Part shown: positions 18,609 through 26,665 of the stretch, in pieces
How the letters are laid out: each line of letters opens with the position of its first letter
Position numbering within the stretch: the first letter of the stretch is position 1
NCBI GenBank assembly: GCA_029556615.1
Contig: JAKQDD010000157.1
Coordinates: 1-52,579 of the forward strand
Reading direction: 5' to 3'
Length of the DNA: 52,579 bases
Source of the DNA: Verrucomicrobiota bacterium
GTDB lineage: Bacteria > Verrucomicrobiota > Verrucomicrobiia > Limisphaerales > J093
The notes under the pieces: model-generated
Seen by the model: the letters and a program-made list of their open reading frames with translations, nothing else
Databases searched by the model: none
Told to the model about the DNA's origin: nothing
Made by a program: the position numbers and the translations under genes

Positions 18609-20215
18609 TCAGCGGAGGAGGGCGAGGGTGTACTTGTCGAAGCGGACCCGTTCGCGGGCGAGGGGTTCGAGGGTTTCGGTGATGGCCGGGGGCGTGGCCG
18701 GAGGCAGGAGGACGTAGCGGATCCTTTCCCGTTCGAGGAGGGCGATGAACTCGGCCGGGGCCACATGGCCCTCGACGAGCCCGTTGAACTGCGCCTGGCG
18801 CGCCGAGTAGTCGGGCGTCAGGAACCAATGGCCCACATAAGTCCGATGGGCGGAGTAAGCGGGGACGAGGGTGCCGATGTGCGGCGTGGTGTAGACGCGG
18901 CCAGCGGGTTCGTGTGCCAATCGTTGGATGGCATCCATGACCGGGGTTGGGACCTGGTAGTTCAAGGCCGCGCCGATTGACCGCCAGGTAACGGCCAAGG
19001 GCGACTGAGCCAGCGCGGCCAGGAGTACTGCGACGGCACCCTGTTTCCACCGCGGCCCACGGGTTGCTGCAGCCAGGAGATCATGCAGCACGGGGGCGCC
19101 CACGATGCAGAGCGGAAGGTGCAGGTGGAACACGAAGTGGTGTCCGTTGATCAGGGGTGAGTTGTGGCAGGCGATGACGGCGAGAGTCCACGCGGCGACC
19201 TCGACCCGGCTTGCGGCGGCGTGTTGCACCCAGGACCGCCAGCCGCGAAGCGCCAGCCATCCCCCCCCCCCAGGGTCACCGGGTACCAGAACAGGGAGAG
19301 CGGATTATCCCCGAGGGCGCGCGCAGCGGAGGCGCCGTAGACCGGATCCTGGTGTTGCCAGAAGGTGACGGCGGCGAGGGCGGCGAGGGCGGCGCCCAGG
19401 CAGAGACCGGCGCCGCGCCGGTATCCGGGTGAGCCGATCGGGAATCCGAGGCTCCAGCGGAGCAGGGGGAGCATGGCTATCACGGCCAGGACCACCAGGC
19501 CGGAGTACGGATGAACCCAATACGTGGCCACCAACCCGAGACCGGCCTGGAACCAGTCGCGTGCCTTCTGGCGGTCGGGCGGCTCGAGCCAGGGGCGCAA
19601 AGCGATCATCGTCAGGGTGAGACCGGCGAGCCAGAGAGGGTTGTAGGCCGCAGCGAACGTGTTCCAGCCTTGTTCATCGGAGAGCGCCTGGTGCGCCAGG
19701 TTCTGCAAGGCGGCGGGGAGCAGGCCGACGAGTGGCCGGGCGAGGACCTCGATGCCGCCGGCGAAGCCCACCATCCAGACGGCTGTGAGCCGGCGGTTCA
19801 TCTCCGGGATGAATGGCGCCAGGAAGCGCCAGAGGACGGCGACGAACAGGAAGAGAAGCGGCACGCGCGCGAGTTCGAGTGCCCAGAACGGGTCGAGGCC
19901 AGTCCAACGGCAGACGTGTCCCAGGAAGGCAAACAAGGGAAGCAGGAACCGGCCGTCCTGGACCTGTGTGGCATAGGGGTTGTCGAACATCCAGACCCCG
20001 GTTTCCGCCGCCTGTCGGATGAAAGCGACATAGGCGAACGTATCGATGGGGTTATAGCCCACGGCGGGCAGCGTGATGCCGGGCGGCGGGGTCAGCACCC
20101 GGGTCATGAGGAACGGGATTGCACGCAGGGCTGCCATCGCGACCGGCACCCACCACAGCCGCAGCGGCGCGCGGCAGGGCTTGTCGCCGTTCGGGTCTTG
20201 CGGTTTCGGGTTCAT
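18609..20215 (-). pseudogene. Polytopic membrane protein (GT-C-like), frameshifted at a C11 tract
   Basis: Two overlapping minus-strand frames encode the two halves of one membrane protein of about 535 residues. The first runs from the ATG at 20215 through about eight hydrophobic segments to LSLFWYPVTLGGG. The second continues as GGWLALRGW and VQHAAASRVEVAAW to the stop at 18609. The switch lies at a run of 11 C (19261-19271; G on the coding strand), and one inserted base would restore a single frame. The early ID.FAYVAFIRQAAETG loop, many helices and the C-terminal soluble domain recall GT-C-type or DUF2079-like membrane glycosyltransferases, but no family is certain. The cause may be sequencing error, true mutation or slipped-strand phase variation. 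The neighbouring GT2 and methyltransferase genes suggest surface glycan work. Confidence 0.7.
19261..19271. repeat. Homopolymer C11 tract at the frameshift site
   Basis: Eleven consecutive C residues lie inside the polytopic membrane protein gene, exactly where the reading frame shifts. It is the longest C run I noticed in the window and a typical slippage site. Confidence 0.9.
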
Positions 20216-20709
20216 CGGTTGCCCAGGGTGCCACCGGCAGATTCCCGCGCGCCGCCGGCATCGTTCCGGGCTTCGTCTCCCAGCAGGGGAACGTTCGACC
20301 ACTTCGCGGGTACCACCGGGGAATACCAGTAGGTGGAGGATCTCGGAAATGCGAGCGCGAAACGTCAGGTGACCGTGGGGTGTTCAAGGGGGTGCCCCGG
20401 CGGGCCAGAAGCGACTGTTGTCCGAGGGGGGCCATTCGTTGCGCCAGAGGTCGTCTTGGCGAGGCGCACCTCAGACCCAACAAAGTCCGCGATCCCATGA
20501 AGCCTTCCTGCCTCTTCGAACCCTTTCTTCCGCGCCTCGCTAGGGGCCGTCAAGGAATCAGCTTCACACTTTGCTGCTGGCTCTTTGCGCTGCGGGCGCG
20601 GAGTTGGTTTGTGCGTTTTCAGGGTGCAGTGGTTTGTAACCTATTGGCGTCCGGCGACTCAGTTTTGGTCTATGCTATGGTCTTGTGAAGCTTCACCCTG
20701 CAATCGAGC
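20216..20709. other. Intergenic region with repeat copy A2
   Basis: The roughly 490 bases between the divergent membrane protein gene and the DUF4405-like gene hold no credible gene. The only clear structure is repeat copy A2 at 20458-20543. The last 150 bases are less GC-rich (CAGTTTTGGTCTATGCTATGG near 20660) and probably contain the promoter of the downstream gene, but no convincing -35/-10 pair was found. Confidence 0.6.
20458..20543 (-). repeat. Family A dispersed palindromic repeat, copy A2
   Basis: It has the same ends as A1 (GGCGAGGCGC and CGCGCCTCGC) and the interior ATGAAG-CCTGCC pattern, in the same orientation as A1. Overall length is about 86 bp. It is more diverged from the other copies, for example in CTCAGACCCAACAAAGTCC. 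Confidence 0.7.
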
Positions 20710-21684
20710 ATGAGCACACCGAATGAACCTGTTGAGAGCACACCCCCCGCGGCCCCTGCGCGTGGGCGATCCCGGTTTAGCTGGCGAGCGATGACGTCGG
20801 TCTGCCTGCTGCTGGTTTCGGGGATGCTGGCGTTGAGCGGTGCGATTCTGTTCATTTCGCCGCCCGGGCGGGTGGCGAACTGGAGCGACTGGCGTTTGGT
20901 GGGGCTGACCAAGCACGACTGGACGGACCTGCACGTTTGGTTTGCGGCGGTCTTTGTGCTGGGGACGCTGGCGCACGTGGTGTTCAACATCCGGCCCCTG
21001 GCGGACTACTTCAAGAGCCGCCTGACGCGCCGGCTGGCATTTCGGTGGGAGTGGGTGGGGGCCTTGGTGCTTTGTGGGGTGGTGTTCGCGGGCACCCGGG
21101 CGGCGTGGCCGCCGTTCTCGGCGCTCCTCCAGGTTGGTGAAGAGGCGAAGCGGAGTTGGGAGGACCCGCGGGCCCGCGCGCCGATTCCGCATGCTGAGCT
21201 GCTGACCCTCCGCGAGCTTGTCGAGCAGGCCCGGGTCCCTTACGAGACTGCGGTGGAACGTCTGGAAGCGCGCGGCTGCAAGGGGGTTCAGCCGGATGCC
21301 GTTGTGGCGGAGCTTGCCGCGACGAATGGTCTGACGCCGCAGCGGTTGTTTGAGATCATTGAAGCGCGCGGTTCAGGAGGTGGTCGGCGGGAAGGAACCA
21401 TGAACCGCGGGGGCGGTGGGGTGGGCGAGGGAGGCGGGGGACGCGGCGGTGGTGGCGGAGGATATGGCGCGGGAGGCGGACGCGGCGGGGGTGCGGGCCG
21501 GCAGACGCTGTCGGAGTACTGCGCCGAGGGACAGATCGAGGTGCAGAAGGCGATCGAGCTCTTGGCGGCGAAGGGTATCAAGGCGTCGCCGGAGCAGTCC
21601 CTTCGAGACATCGCGACCGAGAACGGGTTTGATCGGCCGTTCGATCTTCTCGAGATCCTGCGAACGCTCCGGGTGCCGCGGTAG
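20710..21684 (+). CDS. DUF4405-like membrane protein with a duplicated C-terminal module
   Basis: The 324-residue protein has a hydrophobic N-terminal half. A helix near 28-50 is followed by HDWTDLHVWFAAVFVLGTLAHVVFNI (about 73-98), the histidine-containing pattern of DUF4405 (cytochrome b-like membrane domain), and by a third helix near 117-135. Residues 165-222 and 265-322 are two related modules (TLRELVEQARVPYETAVERL and TLSEYCAEGQIEVQKAIELL, each ending in an NG-x-L-EI pattern). They are separated by a very glycine-rich linker of about 40 residues. Haem binding is possible from the histidines but not shown. The function of the duplicated module is unknown. Confidence 0.72.
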   Translation: MSTPNEPVESTPPAAPARGRSRFSWRAMTSVCLLLVSGMLALSGAILFISPPGRVANWSDWRLVGLTKHDWTDLHVWFAAVFVLGTLAHVVFNIRPLADYFKSRLTRRLAFRWEWVGALVLCGVVFAGTRAAWPPFSALLQVGEEAKRSWEDPRARAPIPHAELLTLRELVEQARVPYETAVERLEARGCKGVQPDAVVAELAATNGLTPQRLFEIIEARGSGGGRREGTMNRGGGGVGEGGGGRGGGGGGYGAGGGRGGGAGRQTLSEYCAEGQIEVQKAIELLAAKGIKASPEQSLRDIATENGFDRPFDLLEILRTLRVPR

Positions 21685-21702
21685 GCGGGGGCGGGAGATG
21701 GT

Positions 21703-22704
21703 CTAAATGCCCTGTTCGGCGTTGCCGAGCGTCAGGGTCACCGTCCGTCGCTCGCTTTCACCGCCTCGGACGAAGCGCAGAGGGAGCGGGTCTCCGGGCC
21801 GTTTGCTGCGGATGACCTCGAGCAAGTCGGCAACGCGCAGGAGGGCGCGGCCGTCGGTTTCGAGGAGCAGGTCCTCCGGTTTGAGACCGGCGCGGGCGGC
21901 TGGGCCGGCATCGCGCACACCGCTCACGATCAAGCCTTCGATGCCTGGCGGAAACCGGGCGGCGAACGAAGCGTCCCGTTCCCAAAGATGATCGACCCAG
22001 AGGCCCGGATCCGGTGTGGCGCCATCCCGGCGGGAGCGCAGGATTTCGCGGAGGGGTCCGGTCTCGACGAGGTAGGCGATGCCGACCGGTTTGCCGTCGA
22101 GCGACATGGTGCCGGACTGCAGGCCGACCACGCGTCCGTGCGAGTCAAGCCAGGGGCCGCCGGAGGTGCCGCCCTGCATCATGGCTGAGACGTGTCGAAT
22201 CCGGACATAGCCTCGGGCGGGTCCGTAGAATTCGAAGGCGGCGGTGCGGCGGGCGACGCGGCCGGTCTGCAGCACGCCGTTGCGGTAGATCGGGGCGCCG
22301 AACTGGAAGAGCACGTCGCCGGGCTCGAGGGGTCGAGCGGCCAACAGGAGGGTGGGGGATCCCGCCATCGGCTCCGAGGTTTCGAGGAGGGCCACGTCAT
22401 CGCCCCGGTTGAGGGCCAGGAGGCGGCAGGGATGGCGGCTGCCGCGGCCGGTGACGACGTCGACCCGTGACGTGCGATGATCGAAGAGATGGGCGGCGGT
22501 AAGGATGAGGCCCTCGGGCGTTGCGAACCAGCCGCTGCCGGCGTGGTGGGAATCGACGAGGACCTCGACGACGGCGGCTTCGCACCGGCGGTAGATCGCC
22601 TTGGGGCTCGCGGCCAGGAGGGCGGGTGCAGCGAGGGCGAGCAGCAGGGCGGCGAGGCCGGCGTGGGATGTGGCCCCGAGCGATCGGGGGCGGCGGTGGC
22701 TCAT
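21703..22704 (-). CDS. Secreted trypsin-like serine protease with PDZ domain (DegP/HtrA-like)
   Basis: The 333-residue protein has an N-terminal signal peptide ([18 protein letters not shown]) and then a chymotrypsin-fold domain. The apparent triad is His in [12 protein letters not shown] (about residue 72), Asp in [10 protein letters not shown], and Ser in [12 protein letters not shown] single PDZ domain follows (about 250-325; [26 protein letters not shown]), so the layout resembles HtrA/DegS proteases for envelope quality control. The start is the ATG at 22704, which overlaps the glnS stop by four bases (ATGA). The protease is therefore translated from the glnS transcript, an unusual pairing. 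Confidence 0.87.
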   Translation of the reverse strand: MSHRRPRSLGATSHAGLAALLLALAAPALLAASPKAIYRRCEAAVVEVLVDSHHAGSGWFATPEGLILTAAHLFDHRTSRVDVVTGRGSRHPCRLLALNRGDDVALLETSEPMAGSPTLLLAARPLEPGDVLFQFGAPIYRNGVLQTGRVARRTAAFEFYGPARGYVRIRHVSAMMQGGTSGGPWLDSHGRVVGLQSGTMSLDGKPVGIAYLVETGPLREILRSRRDGATPDPGLWVDHLWERDASFAARFPPGIEGLIVSGVRDAGPAARAGLKPEDLLLETDGRALLRVADLLEVIRSKRPGDPLPLRFVRGGESERRTVTLTLGNAEQGI

Positions 22705-24548
22705 GGTCGCCGTGCTTCTTTGGCCCAGGTGTCCTTGAGGGTGATCGTGCGATTGAACACCCATCGGGGTGGGTGGGCTGCAGTGTCCGAGTCCGGGTCG
22801 AGGCAGAAGTACCCGAGGCGCTCGAACTGGTAGCGCTCTCCGGGTCGGGCCTCGAGGAGCGACGGTTCGATTTTCGCGGTGGCCACGGTGAGCGAATGGG
22901 GGTTGAGGAACGACTTGAAGTCGGCGCCTGAGGCGTCGGCATCGGGCTCGGGCACGGTGAACAAGCGGTCGTAGAGCCTGACTTCGGCGTCTGCGGCATG
23001 GGCGGCGCTGACCCAGTGCAGGGTGCCTTTGACCTTGCGCTGGGCGTTGGCGCCTCCAGTTTTCGATTCGAGGTCGGCGGTGCAGTGCAGTTCCACGACA
23101 GTGCCGGCGGCGTCCTTGATCACCTGGTCGCAGCGGATGATGTAGGCGTACTTGAGCCGCACCTCGCCGCCGGGGCGGAGGCGGAAGAACTTGGGCGGCG
23201 GGTTCTCCTGGAAATCGTCCTGTTCGATGTAGAGGACGCGGCTGAAGGGGATCGCGCGTTTGCCGGCCGCCGGGTCTTCGGGGTTATTGACGGCCTCGAG
23301 GGACTCGGTGGCGTCCTCGGGGAGGTTGGTGATGACGACCTTCAGGGGGCGGAGGACGGCCAGGCGGCGCAGAGCGTGGCGGTTGAACTCCTCGCGGATG
23401 GCGTGTTCGAGAACGGCGACATCGGTGAGCGCGTTGTACTTGGTGACGCCGATGTGGTAGGCGAAGGCGCGGAGGGCGCTGGCGGTGACGCCGCGTCGTC
23501 GCAGGCCGGAGATGGTGGGCATGCGGGGATCATCCCAGCCGCGGACGCGCTGTTCATTCACGAGCTGGAGCAGCTTGCGTTTGCTCATGACGGTGTACGT
23601 GACGCTGAGCCGGGCGAACTCGTACTGGTGGGGGAGCGGACGCGGCAGGTCCAGCGCTTCGAGGATCCAGTCGTACAAGGGCCGGTGCACCTCGAATTCG
23701 AGGGTGCAGATCGAGTGGGTGATCCCCTCGAGGTAATCGCTCAGGCAATGCGCGAAATCGTACATCGGGTAGAGGCACCACTGGTTGCCGGTGTGATGAT
23801 GTTCCGCGTGGCGGATGCGGTAGAGCACCGGGTCGCGCATCCAGATGTTCGGGGAGGTCATGCCCGTCTCGATTTTGGCCCGCAGCGTCCGGCTGCCGTC
23901 GGGGAATTCCCCGGCGCGCATGCGCTGGAAGAGATCGAGGTTGGTCTCGATTGATCGGTTGCGGAAGGGGCTTTCCTCGCCGGGGCGGTCCGGGGCGCCG
24001 CGGGTGCTGTCGGTCTGTTCCGGCGAGAGGTCGCACACGTAGGCCTTGCCGCGCCGGATCAATTCGAGGGCGTACTCATAGAGTTGCGCGAAGTAATCGG
24101 AGGCGTAGAACGGCTCGAGGGCTACGGTGCCGGCATCCGCCGGGCGGACGCCGTCGAGGCGGTAATCCTGGCGGCCGCTGACCGACAGCGCCTCGGGCTT
24201 CTGGCCGACTGGTTTCAGCCGCAGGCGATCGTCCGCCCAACCCTCGATGAGCCAGCGGACGTCCTCGAGAATGGACTCGACGTACTCGACATCCTCTTTG
24301 GTCGGGTTGGTGTCGTCCATGCGGAGGTTGCAAACGCCGCCGAACTCGCGGGCGATGCCGAAGTTCAGGCAGATGGACTTGGCATGGCCGATGTGGAGGT
24401 AGCCGTTGGGTTCCGGCGGGAACCGGGTCACAATGGCTTGGTGCCGCCCCTGCTGGAGGTCGCCGGCGACGATGTCGCGGATGAAATCGGAGGGGGCCGG
24501 GCGAGGCGCCGGGCCCGACGCGGGCGGGATGGGATCTGACGTGTTCAT
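22701..24548 (-). CDS. glnS: Glutaminyl-tRNA synthetase
   Basis: The 615-residue class I synthetase charges tRNA-Gln with glutamine. It has the HIGH-type motif [15 protein letters not shown] near residue 43, the GlnRS-specific [10 protein letters not shown], the KMSKS-type VMSKRKL, and the C-terminal anticodon-binding beta-barrels ([23 protein letters not shown]). The length is somewhat greater than E. coli GlnRS (554), mainly from insertions in the catalytic half. The ATG at 24548 precedes [15 protein letters not shown], the usual N-terminus. The gene is upstream of and overlaps the serine protease gene. Having GlnRS suggests direct Gln-tRNA charging, though GatCAB could still exist elsewhere. 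Confidence 0.95.
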   Translation of the reverse strand: MNTSDPIPPASGPAPRPAPSDFIRDIVAGDLQQGRHQAIVTRFPPEPNGYLHIGHAKSICLNFGIAREFGGVCNLRMDDTNPTKEDVEYVESILEDVRWLIEGWADDRLRLKPVGQKPEALSVSGRQDYRLDGVRPADAGTVALEPFYASDYFAQLYEYALELIRRGKAYVCDLSPEQTDSTRGAPDRPGEESPFRNRSIETNLDLFQRMRAGEFPDGSRTLRAKIETGMTSPNIWMRDPVLYRIRHAEHHHTGNQWCLYPMYDFAHCLSDYLEGITHSICTLEFEVHRPLYDWILEALDLPRPLPHQYEFARLSVTYTVMSKRKLLQLVNEQRVRGWDDPRMPTISGLRRRGVTASALRAFAYHIGVTKYNALTDVAVLEHAIREEFNRHALRRLAVLRPLKVVITNLPEDATESLEAVNNPEDPAAGKRAIPFSRVLYIEQDDFQENPPPKFFRLRPGGEVRLKYAYIIRCDQVIKDAAGTVVELHCTADLESKTGGANAQRKVKGTLHWVSAAHAADAEVRLYDRLFTVPEPDADASGADFKSFLNPHSLTVATAKIEPSLLEARPGERYQFERLGYFCLDPDSDTAAHPPRWVFNRTITLKDTWAKEARRP

Positions 24549-24616
24549 CGGTCGTGTTGGTCGGTCACTCGAATGGGGTGATTCTGGCAAGGAGCCGACC
24601 CGAGTGACAGCGAATT

Positions 24617-24652
24617 CCTGTTGACCCCATATTCCACAAGTCGAGGACTCTA
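24617..24652 (+). repeat. Family B element, right-half copy B2
   Basis: CCTGTTGACCCCAT (24617-24630) and GTCGAGGACTCTA (24640-24652) match the right half of B1 with a few changes between them. The left terminal repeat is absent, so this is a truncated copy lying between glnS and the PEP-CTERM gene. Confidence 0.7.
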
Positions 24653-24684
24653 GTGTCGAGGCATCGGATTCGTTGTTTTAGGAG

Positions 24685-24713
24685 TTGACCCGGGCCTTGG
24701 GGATTGGCAAAAT
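24685..24713 (+). promoter_or_regulatory. Predicted promoter for the PEP-CTERM protein gene
   Basis: TTGACC (24685-24690) and CAAAAT (24708-24713) are separated by 17 bp. They lie just upstream of the start codons at 24732 and 24738, which would leave a leader of only 10 to 20 bases. The -35 is good and the -10 imperfect. Confidence 0.4.
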
Positions 24714-24731
24714 CCGATCCGAATTCAACCG

Positions 24732-25799
24732 ATGCATATGAAGAAGGACACGCTCCGTGTCGCCGCTGTGGTGGCGACTCTCCTGGCAACTGGATCCCTC
24801 CAGGCTCAACTGCAGCTCGAGCAAGTATGGACGCTGGCGCCCGGCGCCCGTTCGTACCTGACAACGGACAACACGCAACGTGGATTGGCGTACAATCCGG
24901 TGACGGGTCATCTGCTGTTGGCGAATCGGGCTGGCGGCGTCAGCGTCAACGTGATGGACTCGTTGACCGGCGCTGATCTGGGCACCCTCGATGTGACCGG
25001 GATCGCCGGGGGCACATTCGCCCTCAACCTGATTGACGTCGCCGCCGATGGGGCAATCTACGGGGCGAATCTCACGCTGAACGGCTCAACCGATCCGTTC
25101 AAGGTGTATCGGTGGGCGAGCGAGACTGCCGCTCCGACGCTGGTGTACTCGGGCAATCCGGGGCCGAGTGTGGCCAACCGGTTTGGCGACACCTTCGCCG
25201 TCCGGGGTGCGGGCAACGACACCCAGATCCTCGCCGCGTCGCGCGCGGGCACGGTGGGCGCGGTCTTGCTGACGCCTGACGGCGGTTCCAGTTTTGTGGC
25301 GTACGAGGTTGCCACGGACGCTGCCGCGGGCGACATCGGGTTGGGCGCCACGTTTGGAACTGGAAACGACTTTTGGGCGACGGCCTCGGGTCGCACGCTC
25401 CGCCATCTCGAGGTGAACACCTCGACCATGAGCGCGATGACGGTGGGCAACTTCGGCGCTGCCGAGGGTGTGCCCTTGGCGACGGCGTTCCTGGGGATTG
25501 AGCCGACGCTCGGAGTTCTCGCCGGCGTCGAGTTGTTTTCGGACACCGCGTTGCCGACTCCTGACAATCTGAATTTCTACGACATCTCGAGCGGAACGCC
25601 GGTTTGGCTGGACAGCGAAGTGATTCCGACTGGGAACGCCAACCTCAACGGCACGGGGGCGATTGATTTTGGCAACGGCATGATGTACGTGCTCGAATCG
25701 AACAACGGCGTGACGGCCTATGCGATGATTCCTGAACCGGGCACGTATCTGCTTTTGGGTTTGGGGCTCGTGGCTCTTTGGGCCCGCCGCAAGGTCTGA
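24732..25799 (+). CDS. PEP-CTERM-sorted secreted protein (DUF4623-like)
   Basis: The 355-residue protein has an N-terminal signal peptide (MKKDTLRVAAVVATLLATG, if the ATG at 24738 is used) and a C-terminal PEP-CTERM tail: PEPGTYLLLGLGLVALWARRK, with the PEP motif, hydrophobic segment and basic end. The tail is recognised by an exosortase for surface or exopolysaccharide attachment. The body consists of beta-rich repeats (RGLAYNPVTGHLLLANRAGG, NLIDVAADGAIYGANLT) that resemble the DUF4623 propeller-like family. That assignment is from memory of the pattern. The gene stands alone between a promoter and a strong terminator. No exosortase gene is present in the window. Confidence 0.85.
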   Translation: MHMKKDTLRVAAVVATLLATGSLQAQLQLEQVWTLAPGARSYLTTDNTQRGLAYNPVTGHLLLANRAGGVSVNVMDSLTGADLGTLDVTGIAGGTFALNLIDVAADGAIYGANLTLNGSTDPFKVYRWASETAAPTLVYSGNPGPSVANRFGDTFAVRGAGNDTQILAASRAGTVGAVLLTPDGGSSFVAYEVATDAAAGDIGLGATFGTGNDFWATASGRTLRHLEVNTSTMSAMTVGNFGAAEGVPLATAFLGIEPTLGVLAGVELFSDTALPTPDNLNFYDISSGTPVWLDSEVIPTGNANLNGTGAIDFGNGMMYVLESNNGVTAYAMIPEPGTYLLLGLGLVALWARRKV

Positions 25800-25850
25800 A
25801 GCCCGCGGCGGGGGGGCGGTGATGCGCTCCGTAGCCGTCTGATTCTGAAG

Positions 25851-25887
25851 CCGCCAGAGATCGCGAGGTCTCTGGCGGTTTTGCTTT
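25851..25887 (+). terminator. Intrinsic terminator after the PEP-CTERM gene
   Basis: A perfect 10-bp stem (CCGCCAGAGA at 25851-25860, TCTCTGGCGG at 25869-25878) with an 8-base loop is followed by TTTTGCTTTT. It lies 52 bases after the stop and before the family-A core at 25890. Confidence 0.9.
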
Positions 25888-25889
25888 TC

Positions 25890-25911
25890 TAGCGAGGCGG
25901 GCCTCGCCAGA
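25890..25911 (+). repeat. Family A minimal copy A5 (ends only)
   Basis: TAGCGAGGCGGGCCTCGCCAG contains the left (GCGAGGCG) and right (GCCTCGC) ends of the family-A repeat joined with no interior. This is the product expected from deletion of the middle. It immediately precedes the Shine-Dalgarno sequence of the ABC ATPase gene. Confidence 0.6.
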
Positions 25912-25924
25912 CTGAGGGTTGCTT

Positions 25925-26635
25925 ATGGCGTCGGCAGATCCATTGGTCCGGTTGGTCCAGGTCACGAAGCGTTACGGAGCCGGTCTTCCCGGTTCGGTGC
26001 CGGTGCTGGCGGGCATCGATCTCGAGGTGGCGCGCGGCGAGTCGCTGGCCATCATGGGGCCCTCGGGCTCGGGCAAGAGCACGTTGCTGAATCTGATGGG
26101 GACGCTGGACAGTCCGACCTCGGGCGAGGTCTGGCTCGAGAACGAGCCGTTGGCGAGTCTGGATGCCGCCGCGCTGGCGAGGATCCGGAACCGGCAGATT
26201 GGGTTTGTTTTTCAGGCGCACTATCTGCTGCCGCAGTGCACGGTGTTGGAGAACGTGCTGATGCCGACGCTGGCGACGGAGAACGAGGTGCTCCGGGACG
26301 GCGCGCCGGACCGGGCGCGGCGTCTGCTCGATCGGGTGGGATTGGGCGACCGGCTGCGGCATCGGCCGGGCCAGCTTTCTGGGGGCGAACGCCAGCGGGC
26401 AGCGGTGGTGCGGGCGTTGATCAACGAGCCGCGCCTGTTGCTGGCGGACGAGCCCACGGGGGCGCTGGACACGGCGTCGGCGGAGCGGTTGGGCCAGCTC
26501 CTGATCGAGCTGAACCGTGAGACTGGAGTGACGCTGGTGGTGGTCACGCATGCCATGACGCTGGCGCGCCGGATGGGGCGGCTGCTGGAGCTGCGGGAGG
26601 GCCGGATGGTTCCGGGGTCGGGTGCGGGTTCCTGA
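25925..26635 (+). CDS. ABC transporter ATP-binding protein (LolD/MacB type)
   Basis: The 236-residue ATPase has Walker A GPSGSGKST (about residue 41), the Q-loop FVFQAHYLLPQ, signature LSGGERQR (about 142), Walker B LLLADEPTGALD and the switch histidine in VVVTHAMTLA. The sequence is of the LolD/MacB/FtsE-related branch that works with FtsX-type permeases. The ATG at 25925 has GAGGG six bases upstream. A TTG at 25919 is less likely. The giant permease gene follows 30 bases later, so the two form one transporter. The substrate is unknown: lipoprotein, peptide or drug export are all possible for this branch. Confidence 0.92.
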   Translation: MASADPLVRLVQVTKRYGAGLPGSVPVLAGIDLEVARGESLAIMGPSGSGKSTLLNLMGTLDSPTSGEVWLENEPLASLDAAALARIRNRQIGFVFQAHYLLPQCTVLENVLMPTLATENEVLRDGAPDRARRLLDRVGLGDRLRHRPGQLSGGERQRAAVVRALINEPRLLLADEPTGALDTASAERLGQLLIELNRETGVTLVVVTHAMTLARRMGRLLELREGRMVPGSGAGS

Positions 26636-26665
26636 GAGAGGCTTGTCGATTTTACAGGTGCACCG

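Noticed and set aside
21410..21500. GGC/GGA-rich tract as a possible repeat array or CRISPR
   Set aside because: It is an in-frame glycine-rich linker within the DUF4405-like gene, without regular repeat-spacer structure. No CRISPR array was found anywhere in the window.
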